Below are positions 1 to 6,701 of a stretch of DNA of 15,081 nucleotides, piece after piece. Origin of the DNA: an uncultured Clostridium sp. (GTDB lineage Bacteria > Bacillota > Clostridia > Lachnospirales > Lachnospiraceae). The position numbers were made by a program, and so were the translations under genes. The notes under the pieces were generated by a model, which worked only from the letters and a program-made list of their open reading frames with translations, made no database searches and was not told where the DNA came from. The first letter of the stretch is position 1; the number at the start of each line of letters is the position of its first letter. Where the stretch lies: assembly GCA_900555045.1 (NCBI GenBank), contig USJW01000117.1, positions 1-15,081 on the forward strand, read 5' to 3'.

Positions 1-14
1 GCATCTCAAATTTC

Positions 15-233
15 CTACAGCAGCTGATCCTCATCCGACGGCACATACTTCGCGATCCCGCCGATCTCGCAGTCCAGAATCCTGCAGAGATCATTCACTG
101 TTTTCATGGATACATCCTGATTGTGCTTCAGCCGGTGCAGGGTGCTGTCCGAGATGTGGTGCTTCTTGGTCAGCGTGTACCAGTTTTCCTTCGATTCTTT
201 GAGTGTCTCCCAAAATGGCGTATAGTCTATCAT
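15..233 (-). CDS. Small XRE/Cro-type HTH transcriptional regulator (YozG-like)
   Basis: This is a 72-residue protein that is essentially one Cro/C1-type helix-turn-helix domain. The region from about residue 18 to 64 has the expected pattern: an N-terminal helix, then ISDSTLHRLKHN as turn plus recognition helix, then TVNDLCRILDCEIGGIAKY, the last helices typical of small Firmicutes Cro-like regulators. I chose the ATG at 231-233 because GAGGGG lies about 8 nt upstream. The frame stays open for 72 more codons, but that extension runs through the upstream terminator and has no family resemblance. The neighbouring kduI-kduD-gntR operon points the same way but is closed by its own terminator at 391-438, so this gene is probably transcribed separately. 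No membrane segment or effector domain is present, and the target is unknown. Confidence 0.8.
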   Translation of the reverse strand: MIDYTPFWETLKESKENWYTLTKKHHISDSTLHRLKHNQDVSMKTVNDLCRILDCEIGGIAKYVPSDEDQLL

Positions 234-390
234 ATTTCTTCCCCTCGCATCACAATGGTTGCCCAATAATGACCTAAGATTTGTAAATATTTGATAGACT
301 AAGCATAATTTATATTTTAGAGCTTGAATATCTTCGTGATTGCGAATACCCCCGCCCCGCAGGTCCCGTGATGGACCGTGGCATGCAATC
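234..390. other. Intergenic region upstream of the XRE gene
   Basis: This A+T-rich stretch must hold the promoter of the XRE gene on the minus strand. I see AT-rich hexamers around 305-325 (TATAAA and TATGCT on the minus strand) but no convincing -35 at correct spacing, so no promoter is assigned. A short 5-bp inverted repeat, GGTCC/GGACC, lies at 362-377. No protein gene is supported. Confidence 0.4.
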
Positions 391-438
391 AAAAAAGCAG
401 AAGAACGTCGCTGACATCGTGTCCAGCCGCTCTTCTGC
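391..438 (-). terminator. Rho-independent terminator of the kduI-kduD-gntR operon
   Basis: On the minus strand an outer stem GCAGAAGA (431-438) pairs with TCTTCTGC (397-404). A second imperfect stem, GCTG-ACA with TGT-CAGC, fills the interior. Six T residues follow directly (391-396 on the minus strand). It starts about 20 nt after the gntR stop codon, where the operon should end. Confidence 0.85.
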
Positions 439-458
439 CGCTTTACCATCTCAGGCGT

Positions 459-1166
459 CTATATTACAAAACGCCCCTCTTCCGGTTCTTCTTCAAAATA
501 ATCCTTGTAATCCACCTCGATGGACTTGCGCATGCGCTTCATGCTGTAGTACAGATGCTCTTTTAGCGCCGCCTCCAGCCCCCGCTCGTCCCCGGCCTCG
601 ATCAGCCGGAACAACTCCTGGTGCTCCCCGATGATCCGCGTGAAATCAGTCTCCGTGATGAAGTCCAGCATGCGAAACCGGGTGTAGTGCAGCTGCTGGG
701 CCTGGAGCATCTCCCAAAGCTTCTGGCGGCGCACCGCGGCGAACCAGATGGAGTGCATCTTGGCGTCCATGCGGTAAAACTGCTCCGGCTCGAAATCCTT
801 CTCCAAAATCAGCGCCTGCTGCTTGGCGATCTGGTGGCGGATGTCCTCCATCACCATCGGTGTCTGCACCTGGAGGAAATCCCGCAGCACCATGGTCTCC
901 ACCGCCACGCGCATGTAGATCATCTGCTTGATGTTGTCCAGGCTTAAAAGGGTCACGTAGGTTCCGCGGTAGGGAATCGTCTCCACAAAGCCCTGCTCCT
1001 GCAGCAGCCGAAGGGCGTCCCTCACCGGCGTCCTGGACACCCCGAAGCGCTCACAGATATCATTCTCGCTGAGCATCCGCCCGGGTTCAAGGCGCAGGTC
1101 CAGAATTTCCTGTTTCAGCGTTTCAAAGACCAGCTCTCCCCGGTTTTTGTAATTCTTCTCTTCCAT
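459..1166 (-). CDS. GntR-family (FadR/FCD subfamily) transcriptional regulator, probably of hexuronate genes
   Basis: This 235-residue regulator has an N-terminal winged helix (about residues 8-75) with the GntR signature LSENDICERFGVSRTPVRDA and LQEQGFVE, followed by an alpha-helical FCD domain (about 80-215). The usual FCD metal and ligand residues are present as D134, H138, H182 and H204, so it should bind a small organic acid. An upstream in-frame TTG and ATG are possible starts, but the ATG at 1164-1166 has the best ribosome site (GGCGGGG, 6 nt upstream). The gene is third in the kduI-kduD-gntR operon. That position, and the GntR-type palindromes in front of kduI, make it the likely uronate-responsive repressor of its own operon. 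FCD regulators of uronate genes (UxuR, ExuR) are well known. The ligand here is inferred. Confidence 0.9.
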   Translation of the reverse strand: MEEKNYKNRGELVFETLKQEILDLRLEPGRMLSENDICERFGVSRTPVRDALRLLQEQGFVETIPYRGTYVTLLSLDNIKQMIYMRVAVETMVLRDFLQVQTPMVMEDIRHQIAKQQALILEKDFEPEQFYRMDAKMHSIWFAAVRRQKLWEMLQAQQLHYTRFRMLDFITETDFTRIIGEHQELFRLIEAGDERGLEAALKEHLYYSMKRMRKSIEVDYKDYFEEEPEEGRFVI

Positions 1167-1216
1167 TTTGAACCCCGCCTTCATGTATATTTGAGAGATG
1201 CCCTCTCTGCTCAAAC

Positions 1217-1242
1217 GGCCCGGCAGCTAATGCCGCCGGACC
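1217..1242 (-). other. Imperfect GC-rich hairpin between kduD and gntR
   Basis: On the minus strand GGTCCGG-GCA pairs with TGCCGGGCC across a TTAGC-like loop, with a 2-nt bulge. Only a GTTTG tail follows, so this is at best a weak, leaky terminator or an mRNA processing or stability element. It could lower gntR expression relative to kduI and kduD. Confidence 0.4.
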
Positions 1243-1267
1243 GCCTAGTTCTCGGTATATGCCGCGC

Positions 1268-2074
1268 TTATTTGGGCTGCTTGCCGATGTAAGCCAGGAT
1301 ACCGCCGTCCACGTACAGCACAAGGCCGTTCACGAAGTTGGACGCGTCGGAAGCCAGGAATACGGCCGGGCCGCCCAGGTCCTCAGCCTCGCCCCAACGT
1401 CCGGCAGGAGTCTTGGAGACGATGAACTGATCGAAGGGATGTCTGGAGCCGTCGGGCTGGATCTCACGCAGCGGAGCGGTCTGGGGAGTCGCGATGTAGC
1501 CAGGTCCGATGCCGTTGCACTGGATATTGTACTCGCCGTACTCGGAAGCGATGTTCTTGGTCAGCATCTTTAAGCCGCCCTTCGCAGCCGCGTAAGCGGA
1601 TACGGTCTCACGGCCCAGCTCACTCATCATGGAGCAGATGTTGATGATCTTGCCGTGGCCCTTCTTGATCATGCTGGGGATGACAGCCTTGGATACGATG
1701 AAGGGAGCGTTTAAGTCAACGTCGATCACCTGACGGAACTCGGCTGCGGTCATCTCGGTCATGGGGATGCGCTTGATGATACCGGCGTTGTTCACCAGGA
1801 TATCGATCACGCCGACTTCCTTCTCCACCTTGGCAACCAGCTCGTTCACAGCGTCCTCGTTGGTCACGTCGCACACATAGCCGTGGGCCTCAATGCCCTC
1901 CTCCTTGTATGCAGCCAGTCCCTTGTCCACCAGCTCCTGCTTGATATCATTGAAAACGATCGTGGCGCCGGCGCCGGCCATTGCCTTTGCGATTGCAAAA
2001 CCGATGCCGTAGGAAGCGCCGGTGATCAGAGCTACTTTTCCCTCAAGGGAGAAATTGTCTAAATAATTTGCCAT
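1268..2074 (-). CDS. kduD: SDR dehydrogenase, 2-keto-3-deoxygluconate 5-dehydrogenase (KduD-like; often labelled gluconate 5-dehydrogenase)
   Basis: This is a 268-residue classical short-chain dehydrogenase. The Rossmann motif TGASYGIG is at residues 18-25, NNAG at 95-98, and the catalytic set is N122, S148, Y161 and K165, all intact. The C terminus ends in the usual SDR VDGG segment. KduD reduces or oxidises between 3-deoxy-D-glycero-2,5-hexodiulosonate and KDG with NAD(H), the step after KduI. Close relatives in Firmicutes are annotated as gluconate 5-dehydrogenase, and streptococcal homologues act on glycosaminoglycan-derived unsaturated uronates (DhuD), so sequence alone does not fix the substrate. 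Position 50 bp downstream of kduI strongly favours the KduD role. The start has GGAGGT about 8 nt upstream. It is a cytosolic protein, second in the operon. Confidence 0.9.
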   Translation of the reverse strand: MANYLDNFSLEGKVALITGASYGIGFAIAKAMAGAGATIVFNDIKQELVDKGLAAYKEEGIEAHGYVCDVTNEDAVNELVAKVEKEVGVIDILVNNAGIIKRIPMTEMTAAEFRQVIDVDLNAPFIVSKAVIPSMIKKGHGKIINICSMMSELGRETVSAYAAAKGGLKMLTKNIASEYGEYNIQCNGIGPGYIATPQTAPLREIQPDGSRHPFDQFIVSKTPAGRWGEAEDLGGPAVFLASDASNFVNGLVLYVDGGILAYIGKQPK

Positions 2075-2124
2075 TTCTTTAACCTCCGTGTCTTGATATG
2101 TATTGAAAAGTTACAGTTACTGGA

Positions 2125-2967
2125 TTATTTCATCTCGACGGGCTTCATTGTATCCATGTCGTCGAACTCCATGTTCTCGCCGCCCATCGCCCAGATGAAG
2201 GTGTAGTTGGACGTGCCTGCGCCGCTGTGGATGCTCCAGGACGGGCTGATCACGGCCTCCTCGTTCTTCATGATGATGTGGCGGGTCTCGGTGGGCTCAC
2301 CCATCATGTGGAATACCACGTTGTCCTCCGGGATCTCGAAGTACATGTAAACCTCCATGCGACGCTCATGGGTGTGGGCCGGCATGGTGTTCCAGACGCT
2401 TCCGGGCTCCAGAACCGTCATGCCCATGGACAGCTGGCAGGTCTTTAACACGTCCGGATGGATGAACTGGTTGATCACGCGCTTGTTGGAAGTCTCGGCA
2501 GCTCCGCAGGGGCGCTTCGCAGCCTTCTCGATCGGGATGAAGGTGGTGGTGTAGGAGGTGTGGGCCGGGGCGCTGACCATGTAGAACTTTGCAGGCTTCT
2601 CGGCGTCGTCGCTGGCAAACTTCACTTCCTTGGTTCCCTTGGTGATGTATAAGCAGTCCTTGTAGCCCATCTTATATTCCACGCCGTCCGCAGTGATCTT
2701 TCCCGGGCCGCCGATGTTGAAGATACCGATCTCGCGGCGCTCCAGGAAATAGTGGGTGCCGAAATTCTTCCAGCAGTCGATTCCCTTGTCGATGGAAACC
2801 TCCTCGGTGGTGGGCATACAGCCCAGGGTTACCATACGGTCCACGTGGGAGTACACAGCGACTACCTCGTTGGCCACGTACAGGTTCTGGATCAGGAACT
2901 CATCGCGCAGCTCCTCGGTAGTGTAGCGCTTGACATCTCTCTGGTTTGCGGAATAGCGAATATCCAT
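2125..2967 (-). CDS. kduI: 5-keto-4-deoxyuronate isomerase (4-deoxy-L-threo-5-hexosulose-uronate ketol-isomerase)
   Basis: This 280-residue protein matches KduI in length and sequence throughout. The cupin metal site is visible as H198, H200, E205 and H247 in MPAHTHERRMEVY and SWSIHSGAG. It isomerises 4-deoxy-L-threo-5-hexosulose uronate, formed spontaneously from the unsaturated uronic acids released by pectate or glycosaminoglycan lyases, to the 2,5-diketo sugar acid used by KduD. It is cytosolic and zinc-dependent in known members. It is first in the minus-strand operon, and AAGGAGG sits 8 nt before the ATG. The upstream region carries three operator-like palindromes, so induction by uronates through the co-encoded GntR protein is likely. 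No lyase, hydrolase or transporter is encoded in this window, so the source polysaccharide cannot be read from it. Confidence 0.95.
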   Translation of the reverse strand: MDIRYSANQRDVKRYTTEELRDEFLIQNLYVANEVVAVYSHVDRMVTLGCMPTTEEVSIDKGIDCWKNFGTHYFLERREIGIFNIGGPGKITADGVEYKMGYKDCLYITKGTKEVKFASDDAEKPAKFYMVSAPAHTSYTTTFIPIEKAAKRPCGAAETSNKRVINQFIHPDVLKTCQLSMGMTVLEPGSVWNTMPAHTHERRMEVYMYFEIPEDNVVFHMMGEPTETRHIIMKNEEAVISPSWSIHSGAGTSNYTFIWAMGGENMEFDDMDTMKPVEMK

Positions 2968-3010
2968 CTTGATTTCCTCCTTGAAAATATGTAAAGATAA
3001 GTTTTGTGTT

Positions 3011-3061
3011 CGTATTCAACTTCTTTAACTTGTATACAACTTTTAAATCTGTATACAGATT
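3011..3061. promoter_or_regulatory. Cluster of three phased GntR-type operator-like sites upstream of kduI
   Basis: There is a perfect 16-bp palindrome AATCTGTATACAGATT at 3046-3061, a second palindrome TTGTATACAA at 3030-3039, and a degenerate copy CGTATTCAAC at 3011-3020. The core G residues lie at 3012, 3032 and 3051, a spacing of 20 and 19 bp, close to two helical turns. TTGTATACAA resembles the operator of FadR/GntR-type repressors; the Bacillus subtilis gluconate GntR site has the same core. I could not identify a clear -35/-10 pair for kduI, but any promoter here would overlap these sites. Binding by the window's own GntR protein is inferred. Confidence 0.7.
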
Positions 3062-3139
3062 ACCACGGAACCACCCGTTTTTCAATTGGCATTCTCTACA
3101 AAATTATCAGGATTTTCTCAGCACTTTTACAGTGCCCGG

Positions 3140-3168
3140 TTGCAAATCTTCTTATTTTATTATATACT
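3140..3168 (+). promoter_or_regulatory. Sigma-A promoter of the phosphofructokinase gene
   Basis: TTGCAA at 3140-3145 and TATACT at 3163-3168 are separated by 17 bp and sit in a T/A-rich tract about 70 bp before the start codon. The operator cluster lies some 80 bp further upstream and does not overlap, so this promoter may be independent of the kdu regulator. Confidence 0.75.
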
Positions 3169-3237
3169 AAGGCCGTTCGACCGATTTTCGGCCAAGAGAG
3201 ATCGAATCCCATATCATTCAAAGGAGAGTCGCCGCCA

Positions 3238-4458
3238 ATGAAAAAGCATATATTAGTGGGCCAGTCCGGAGGCCCCACCGCCGTCATCAACGCCAGCCTC
3301 TACGGAGTCATCCGCGAGGGCATGGCACACCCGGAAGCGATCGATCATGTCTACGGCATGGTCAACGGAATCGAGGGCTTCCTGTCCGGCCACGTCGCAG
3401 ACCTGTCCCATGATCTCACCGCCGATCAGCTGGAGCTGTTAAAGCACACGCCAGCCGCCTACTTGGGCTCCTGCCGCTACAAGCTTCCGGAGGACCTAAG
3501 CGCCCCCGTCTACCCGCTCCTGTTCGAGAAATTCCGCCAGATGAACATCGGCGCCTGCTTCTACATCGGAGGCAACGACTCCATGGACACGGTGGACAAG
3601 CTGTCCCGCTACGCGGCCTCAAAGAACGTTGAGATCCCGATCATCGGAATCCCCAAAACCATCGACAACGACCTGGTGGAGACCGACCACACCCCCGGCT
3701 ACGGCAGCGCCGCCAAGTACGTGGCCGCCACGGTCCGCGAGATCGTGTTGGACGCCTCCGTGTACCAGCAGAAAGCCGTCACCATCGTGGAGCTGATGGG
3801 CCGCCATGCCGGATGGGTCACCGCGGCGGCGGCCCTGGCCCGCAAGTGCGAGGGCGACAATCCCCTGCTCATCTACCTCCCCGAGGGCGTCTTCGACATG
3901 GAGCAGTTCGCCTACGACGTGGAGGAGGCCCTGAAAAAGAAGAACAGCGTGGTGATCTGTGTCTCCGAGGGGATCAAGGACGCCCGCGGCAAATTCATCT
4001 GTGAGTACTCCGACGAGGCCCGCTTGGACACCTTCGGCCACAAGATGCTCACCGGCTGCGGCAAAATCCTGGAGAACTTTGTCCGCGACCGCTTCGGCGT
4101 CAAGGTCCGCTCCGTGGAGCTGAACGTGAACCAGCGCTGCAGCGCCATGCTGGCCTCCAACACCGATATCGAGGAGGCCGCCCTGGCCGGCAGCTTCGGC
4201 GTCTGCGCCGCCCTGGCCGGAACCACCGGAAAGATGGTTTCCTTCGTGCGCGAGCCTGGCGAGGCCTACCGCCTCCGCTGCGAGCTGCGGGATGTGGCCG
4301 GAATCTGCAACCGCGAAAAGACCTTCCCCCAGTCCTGGATCACAGCGAACGGGACCGACGTGGGCGCCGAGTTCATCGACTATGCGCTGCCGCTGATCCA
4401 GGGGGAGCCGAAGCGGAAGATGGAAGACGGGTTGCCGGTGTTTTTGTATCGGGATTGA
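3238..4458 (+). CDS. pfp: 6-phosphofructokinase, probably pyrophosphate-dependent
   Basis: This 406-residue PfkA-superfamily enzyme starts at MKKHILVGQSGGPTAVINAS, 10 nt after AAGGAGAG; the open frame further upstream is promoter DNA. Motifs in order are GGPTAVIN (11-18), GGNDS (111-115), PKTIDND (139-145, with catalytic D143) and MGRHAGW (187-193). In ATP-PFKs the second and third motifs read GGDGS and PGTIDND. The Asp at position 114 and the Lys at 140 are the residues linked to PPi use. It therefore likely phosphorylates fructose 6-phosphate with PPi, reversibly. One oddity is Asn113, where the usual PPi-PFK motif GGDD has a metal-binding Asp. The length fits the roughly 400-residue PPi-PFK group rather than the 320-residue bacterial ATP enzymes. 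It is a single-gene unit with its own promoter and terminator. Confidence 0.88.
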   Translation: MKKHILVGQSGGPTAVINASLYGVIREGMAHPEAIDHVYGMVNGIEGFLSGHVADLSHDLTADQLELLKHTPAAYLGSCRYKLPEDLSAPVYPLLFEKFRQMNIGACFYIGGNDSMDTVDKLSRYAASKNVEIPIIGIPKTIDNDLVETDHTPGYGSAAKYVAATVREIVLDASVYQQKAVTIVELMGRHAGWVTAAAALARKCEGDNPLLIYLPEGVFDMEQFAYDVEEALKKKNSVVICVSEGIKDARGKFICEYSDEARLDTFGHKMLTGCGKILENFVRDRFGVKVRSVELNVNQRCSAMLASNTDIEEAALAGSFGVCAALAGTTGKMVSFVREPGEAYRLRCELRDVAGICNREKTFPQSWITANGTDVGAEFIDYALPLIQGEPKRKMEDGLPVFLYRD

Positions 4459-4471
4459 TGGGAAAATAGAG

Positions 4472-4521
4472 AAAAGAGAGGGAGCAGAGACTTGTTGGGT
4501 TGTCTCTGCTCCCTCTCTTTT
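4472..4521. terminator. Bidirectional rho-independent terminator between pfp and the SDR gene
   Basis: A perfect 20-bp stem (4472-4491 with 4502-4521) encloses a 10-nt loop. The stem has GGAGCAGAGAC in its core and A/T pairs at the base, giving a T-run on either strand. It begins 13 nt after the pfp stop. The stop codon of the convergent SDR gene overlaps its right arm. Confidence 0.93.
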
Positions 4522-5368
4522 ATACCCCCGAATACGCCGAAAACCCTCCGTCCACCGGCAGCACCACCCCAGTGATAAACCCCGCCGCCTCATTGTTCAA
4601 CAAAAACAACAGCGCCCCATTGAGCTCCTCCGGCCTTCCGAACCGCTCCATCGGCGTTGCAGCCAGCACCTTTGCCGTGCGGGCCGTGGGCGTGCCGTCC
4701 TCGTCGTAGAGCAGCCGCTCGTTCTGCCTGGTCACAAAGAATCCCGGCGCGATGGCGTTCACCCGGATCCCTGCCTTGGCGAAGTGCACGGCCAGCCACT
4801 GGGTGAAGTTGCTCAGCGCCGCCTCCGCCCCGCTGTAGATGGGAATCCGCGTGAGCCCCGTGCGGGCGCTGGCGGAGGAGATGTTTAGGATGTTGCAGCC
4901 GTCCCGCCCCACCATGTCCTTGGCGAACACCTGGCTGGTCAGAAGGGGTCCCATGAAGTTTAAGTTCAGCACGCCCGCGATCCCCTCGCCCTTCAAGTCG
5001 AAGAACGTGACCACATCCGCCTCGATATCCCCCATCTCAAAGTAGTCCTTGGCCGTATTGGCCGCCGCCTGGTTGCCGCCCGCCCCATTGATCAGGATGT
5101 CGCAGGGCCCCAGCTGGGCTAAAACCCTGGCGTGGACGCTCTCCAGCTCCTCCTTGTCCATCACATCCGCCCGGTAGGCCACAGCCTTCCCGCCCGCCTG
5201 CACAATCTCCCGGGCATTTTTCATCACCGCATCCTCATTTAAATCCAACAGCGCCACCGCTGCTCCCGCCTGCGCCAGAGTGCGGGCAAACATCCCGCAG
5301 AGCACGCCGCCCGCGCCCGTGATGACGGCCACCTTGCCGCTCAAATCCGTCCCAAAATTCAGCCCCAT
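4520..5368 (-). CDS. uxuB: SDR oxidoreductase, D-mannonate oxidoreductase (fructuronate reductase) type, with altered active-site lysine
   Basis: This is a 282-residue short-chain dehydrogenase with a TGAGGVLCG cofactor motif (residues 18-26), NGAG (94-97), catalytic S165 and Y178, and a C-terminal VDGGFSAYSGV. The ATG at 5366-5368 is preceded by AAAGGAGAGG; an upstream in-frame TTG is less likely. The gene follows uxuA in one operon. That context and the overall sequence match the SDR-type mannonate oxidoreductase used by Firmicutes (UxuB/YjmF in Bacillus subtilis), which reduces fructuronate to mannonate with NADH. It is unrelated to the long-chain UxuB of Escherichia coli. The oddity is that the YxxxK motif reads YSGAE: residue 182 is Glu (codon GAG at 4823-4825), whereas the canonical SDR residue is Lys. 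The enzyme could be impaired, could work in another way, or this could be a feature of its clade. Confidence 0.75.
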   Translation of the reverse strand: MGLNFGTDLSGKVAVITGAGGVLCGMFARTLAQAGAAVALLDLNEDAVMKNAREIVQAGGKAVAYRADVMDKEELESVHARVLAQLGPCDILINGAGGNQAAANTAKDYFEMGDIEADVVTFFDLKGEGIAGVLNLNFMGPLLTSQVFAKDMVGRDGCNILNISSASARTGLTRIPIYSGAEAALSNFTQWLAVHFAKAGIRVNAIAPGFFVTRQNERLLYDEDGTPTARTAKVLAATPMERFGRPEELNGALLFLLNNEAAGFITGVVLPVDGGFSAYSGV

Positions 5369-5397
5369 CGCTTCCTCTCCTTTCCCCTGCATCCACA

Positions 5398-5431
5398 AAC
5401 GCCCGCCCGGGATCTCTCCCGGACAGGCGTC
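5398..5431 (-). other. Strong hairpin between uxuA and the SDR gene
   Basis: On the minus strand a 15-bp stem including three G-U pairs (5417-5431 with 5398-5412) closes a GAGA tetraloop. Only TTTGTGG follows, so it is a poor terminator. It more likely slows or partly stops transcription, or protects the uxuA message end, giving uxuA more product than the downstream SDR gene. Confidence 0.6.
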
Positions 5432-5450
5432 TCTTGGAAGCTCTGTTCCA

Positions 5451-6500
5451 TTATTTGCTCATCTTCTCCACTGCCTCGAACAGGCCGTTCAAGTAGGTGG
5501 CGCCCAGGGCTCTGTCGTACAGGCCGTATCCGGCGCGGCCGGTCTCTCCCCAGATCATGCGTCCGTGGTCAGGTCTCACGTAGCCGTCAAATCCGTTGTC
5601 CACCAGCGCCTTCACGATCCCGAACATATCCAGGGAACCGCAGGAGGACAGGTGTGCGCGCTCCTCAAAGCCGTTGTCCAGAACAGCCACATTGCGCAGA
5701 TGTGCGAAGTGGATCCGTCCCATAGCGGCGTACTTGCCGGCCATGCGGACCACGTCGTTCTTTGCGGAGCAGCCCAGAGAACCGGTGCACAGGGTGATTC
5801 CGTTGTGCTTGTCGTCAACCAGCTTTAAGAAGCGGTCTAAGTTCTCCTCGCAGGTGATGATTCTGGGAAGGCCGAAGATGCTCCAGCAGGGATCATCCTC
5901 GTGGATCGCCATGTTCACGTCGCACTCCGCGGCAACCGGGATCACACGCTCCAGGAAGTACTTCACATTGTCCCAAAGCATGTCCTCGGTCATGCTGTTG
6001 TACTCAGCCACAACCGCCTTTAAGCCGTCTCTGGTGTAGCTGGAATCCCAGCCCGGAAGGGTCAGATCACTGTCGCTGTTCAGCGGGTTCACCGCGTCTA
6101 CCTGCTCCTGATAGTACACCAGGGAGGTGGAGCCGTCGCCCAGCTCGTGGTCCAGCTGTGTTCTGGTCCAGTCGAACACCGGCATGAAATTATAGCAGAC
6201 ACACTTGATTCCCGCCTCAGCCACGCGGCGGATGTTCTCGCAGTAGTTCTCAATGTACTTGTCTCTGGTGGGCTTGCCCAGCTTGATGTCCTCGTGAACC
6301 GGGATGCTCTCGATCACATCGAAGTTCAGCCCCGCATCCTCAACCTGCTTTTTCAGCTTGGCGATGCTCTCGCGGCTCCACACCTCGCCCACCGGCACGT
6401 CGTAAACTGCGGTCACAATGGAATGCATTCCGGGAATCTGGCGGATATTCTCCAGGGTTACCTTGTCGTCTTCTCCGTACCATCTGAATGATAATTTCAT
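5451..6500 (-). CDS. uxuA: D-mannonate dehydratase
   Basis: This 349-residue TIM-barrel enzyme is recognisable from MKLSFRWYGEDD to the C terminus. It dehydrates D-mannonate to KDG in the glucuronate branch of hexuronate catabolism. The Mn-binding residues known from the streptococcal enzyme appear as H200 (IHEDDP), C238 (CTGSLG), H267 (HFAHLRN) and D311 (RPDHGR). Length is normal for the Firmicutes form. AAGGAGGAG lies 9 nt before the ATG. It is the first gene of the uxuA-SDR operon, with its own extended -10 promoter, and is divergent from an AraC regulator that is a natural candidate activator. The preceding enzyme, uronate isomerase UxaC, is not in the window. Confidence 0.95.
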   Translation of the reverse strand: MKLSFRWYGEDDKVTLENIRQIPGMHSIVTAVYDVPVGEVWSRESIAKLKKQVEDAGLNFDVIESIPVHEDIKLGKPTRDKYIENYCENIRRVAEAGIKCVCYNFMPVFDWTRTQLDHELGDGSTSLVYYQEQVDAVNPLNSDSDLTLPGWDSSYTRDGLKAVVAEYNSMTEDMLWDNVKYFLERVIPVAAECDVNMAIHEDDPCWSIFGLPRIITCEENLDRFLKLVDDKHNGITLCTGSLGCSAKNDVVRMAGKYAAMGRIHFAHLRNVAVLDNGFEERAHLSSCGSLDMFGIVKALVDNGFDGYVRPDHGRMIWGETGRAGYGLYDRALGATYLNGLFEAVEKMSK

Positions 6501-6552
6501 GTTGTAACTCCTCCTTAATTGAATTCACGTTTGCCACTGATCTTATGCTTTC

Positions 6553-6580
6553 ATTATAACAGATTTGCAGCGTTCGTCCA
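6553..6580 (-). promoter_or_regulatory. Promoter of the uxuA operon
   Basis: On the minus strand there is an exact TATAAT -10 (6553-6558) with an extended TGT just upstream (6559-6561) and a weak -35, TGGACG (6575-6580), at 16-bp spacing. The transcript would carry a leader of about 45 nt before uxuA. A weak -35 with a good -10 fits control by an activator such as the divergent AraC protein. Confidence 0.7.
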
Positions 6581-6592
6581 TGGTTTTAATTG

Positions 6593-6622
6593 TTGTGCGC
6601 ATTGCAAATATTGTGGTATAAT
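6593..6622 (+). promoter_or_regulatory. Promoter of the araC-type regulator gene
   Basis: An exact TATAAT at 6617-6622 is preceded by an extended TGG (6614-6616) and by TTGTGC (6593-6598) at 18-bp spacing. Its -35 lies only 13 bp from the -35 of the divergent uxuA promoter, so one bound regulator could affect both. Confidence 0.65.
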
Positions 6623-6628
6623 AATAAA

Positions 6629-6642
6629 ACACAACGCTTTCA
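6629..6642. promoter_or_regulatory. cre-like catabolite repression site
   Basis: Read on the minus strand, TGAAAGCGTTGTGT matches 12 of 14 positions of the Gram-positive CcpA consensus TGWAANCGNTNWCA. It covers the expected start point of the AraC-type gene, just downstream of the -10, a position where CcpA usually represses. The match is by eye only, and no other cre candidate was found near kduI. Confidence 0.45.
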
Positions 6643-6701
6643 CGCACCGGCAGTCCCTCTGCCCGGCGCGGCATTCCCGCCAAAGGAGGACGCAGCCATC
6701 T

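Noticed and set aside
234..449. N-terminal extension of the XRE regulator by 72 codons
   Set aside because: It would begin inside the gntR terminator and lacks domain similarity. The internal ATG at 231-233 has a good ribosome site and gives the normal family length.
1193..1207. GAGAG/CTCTC inverted repeat just upstream of gntR, considered as an autoregulatory operator
   Set aside because: It does not resemble the GTATAC-type palindromes in front of kduI and the stem is only 5 bp.
3171..3193. GGCCG/CGGCC inverted repeat near the pfp promoter, considered as an RNA leader hairpin
   Set aside because: The predicted transcription start (about 3175) falls inside or after the left arm, so the RNA would not contain the full stem.
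3619..4593. Long minus-strand open frame of 324 codons opposite pfp
   Set aside because: It runs through the bidirectional terminator and mirrors a clear phosphofructokinase gene. Composition is that of a GC-rich shadow frame.
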